Below are positions 63,937 through 64,000 of a stretch of DNA of 64,000 nt, one piece after another. The DNA comes from Calliopum simillimum (lineage: Eukaryota > Arthropoda > Insecta > Diptera > Lauxaniidae): assembly GCA_951812925.1 (NCBI GenBank), contig OX638371.1:45606101-45670100 (forward strand), written 5' to 3'. The notes beneath the pieces were generated by a model, which saw only the letters and a program-made list of their open reading frames with translations, did no database searches and was not told the origin of the DNA. The position numbers were made by a program, and so were the translations under genes. Position 1 is the first letter of the stretch, and each line of letters opens with the position of its first letter.

Positions 63937-64000
63937 AAATTCCTCGAAAAAGTGGACTTTTTATACTGAAAACCCAATATGGTCATCTGGTCAGGCGGTC
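63937..64000 (+). repeat. LINE-B monomer resumes after the tail
   Basis: TTCCTCGAAAAAGTGGACTT and the following bases equal the start of the 174-bp monomers at 58600 and 59297, with CTCG at 63943. The window ends 58 bp into the unit. Hence a second LINE-B copy or monomer array lies directly downstream in the same orientation. Confidence 0.92.

Overview
This window reads as AT-rich nuclear DNA from an insect, most likely a higher fly. The grounds are short introns with standard splice sites, PIF/Harbinger transposase divergent from a MADF-domain gene, mariner and many hAT elements, a Ty3/gypsy element with a tRNA-Phe-type primer site, Jockey/CR1-like LINEs, and abundant fold-back repeats. The species cannot be fixed from sequence alone; a tephritid-like fly is only an inference. 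Nothing looks bacterial or viral in gene organisation.

Host genes are sparse. In 1.6-8.0 kb three exons with good splice sites and compatible phases form the 3' part of a plus-strand gene of unrecognised, probably nuclear, product. At 18.6-18.9 kb two exons encode a complete C-terminal MYND zinc finger, ending in a stop and poly(A) signal. They could belong to the same gene as an alternative 3' end, because the phases allow it.

Almost everything else is transposon, often nested. From 3 to 16 kb: a decayed hAT; two copies (4646-6613, 13743-15578) of one DNA transposon with 4-bp target duplications; a LINE (8.5-13.6 kb) broken by a 1.5-kb palindromic hAT-type element and by an internally deleted mariner; and a small hAT MITE inside a fold-back inside the second transposon copy. 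From 17 to 31 kb: several large fold-backs, two more hAT remnants, and a PIF/Harbinger element split by a 2.3-kb hAT whose ends are arrays of short repeats. From 33 to 35 kb lies a second DNA transposon family sharing a DGCGxQ motif with the first. From 35 to 40 kb there are dispersed non-coding repeats and a TA-flanked MITE holding a tRNA-Met-like segment.

From 40 to 53 kb a degenerate minus-strand gypsy-type element (A) is split by a complete 8.5-kb minus-strand LTR element (B). B has both LTRs, a 4-bp TSD, PBS, PPT, gag, pol and an extra serine-rich ORF downstream of pol. Its LTRs contain a 39-bp minisatellite. From 53 to 57 kb a hAT element with an apparently intact three-exon transposase sits inside an older inverted-repeat element; the 3' end of its gene is tandemly repeated. 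From 57 to 64 kb a nearly complete LINE (B) is preceded by 174-bp tandem monomers, and the same monomer resumes directly after its A-rich tail, suggesting a head-to-tail arrangement.

The coding parts of most elements carry frameshifts, stops or lost catalytic residues, so the locus looks like old, repeatedly invaded non-coding DNA around one or two host genes. All TSD, TIR and splice calls were read by eye; no database search was possible.
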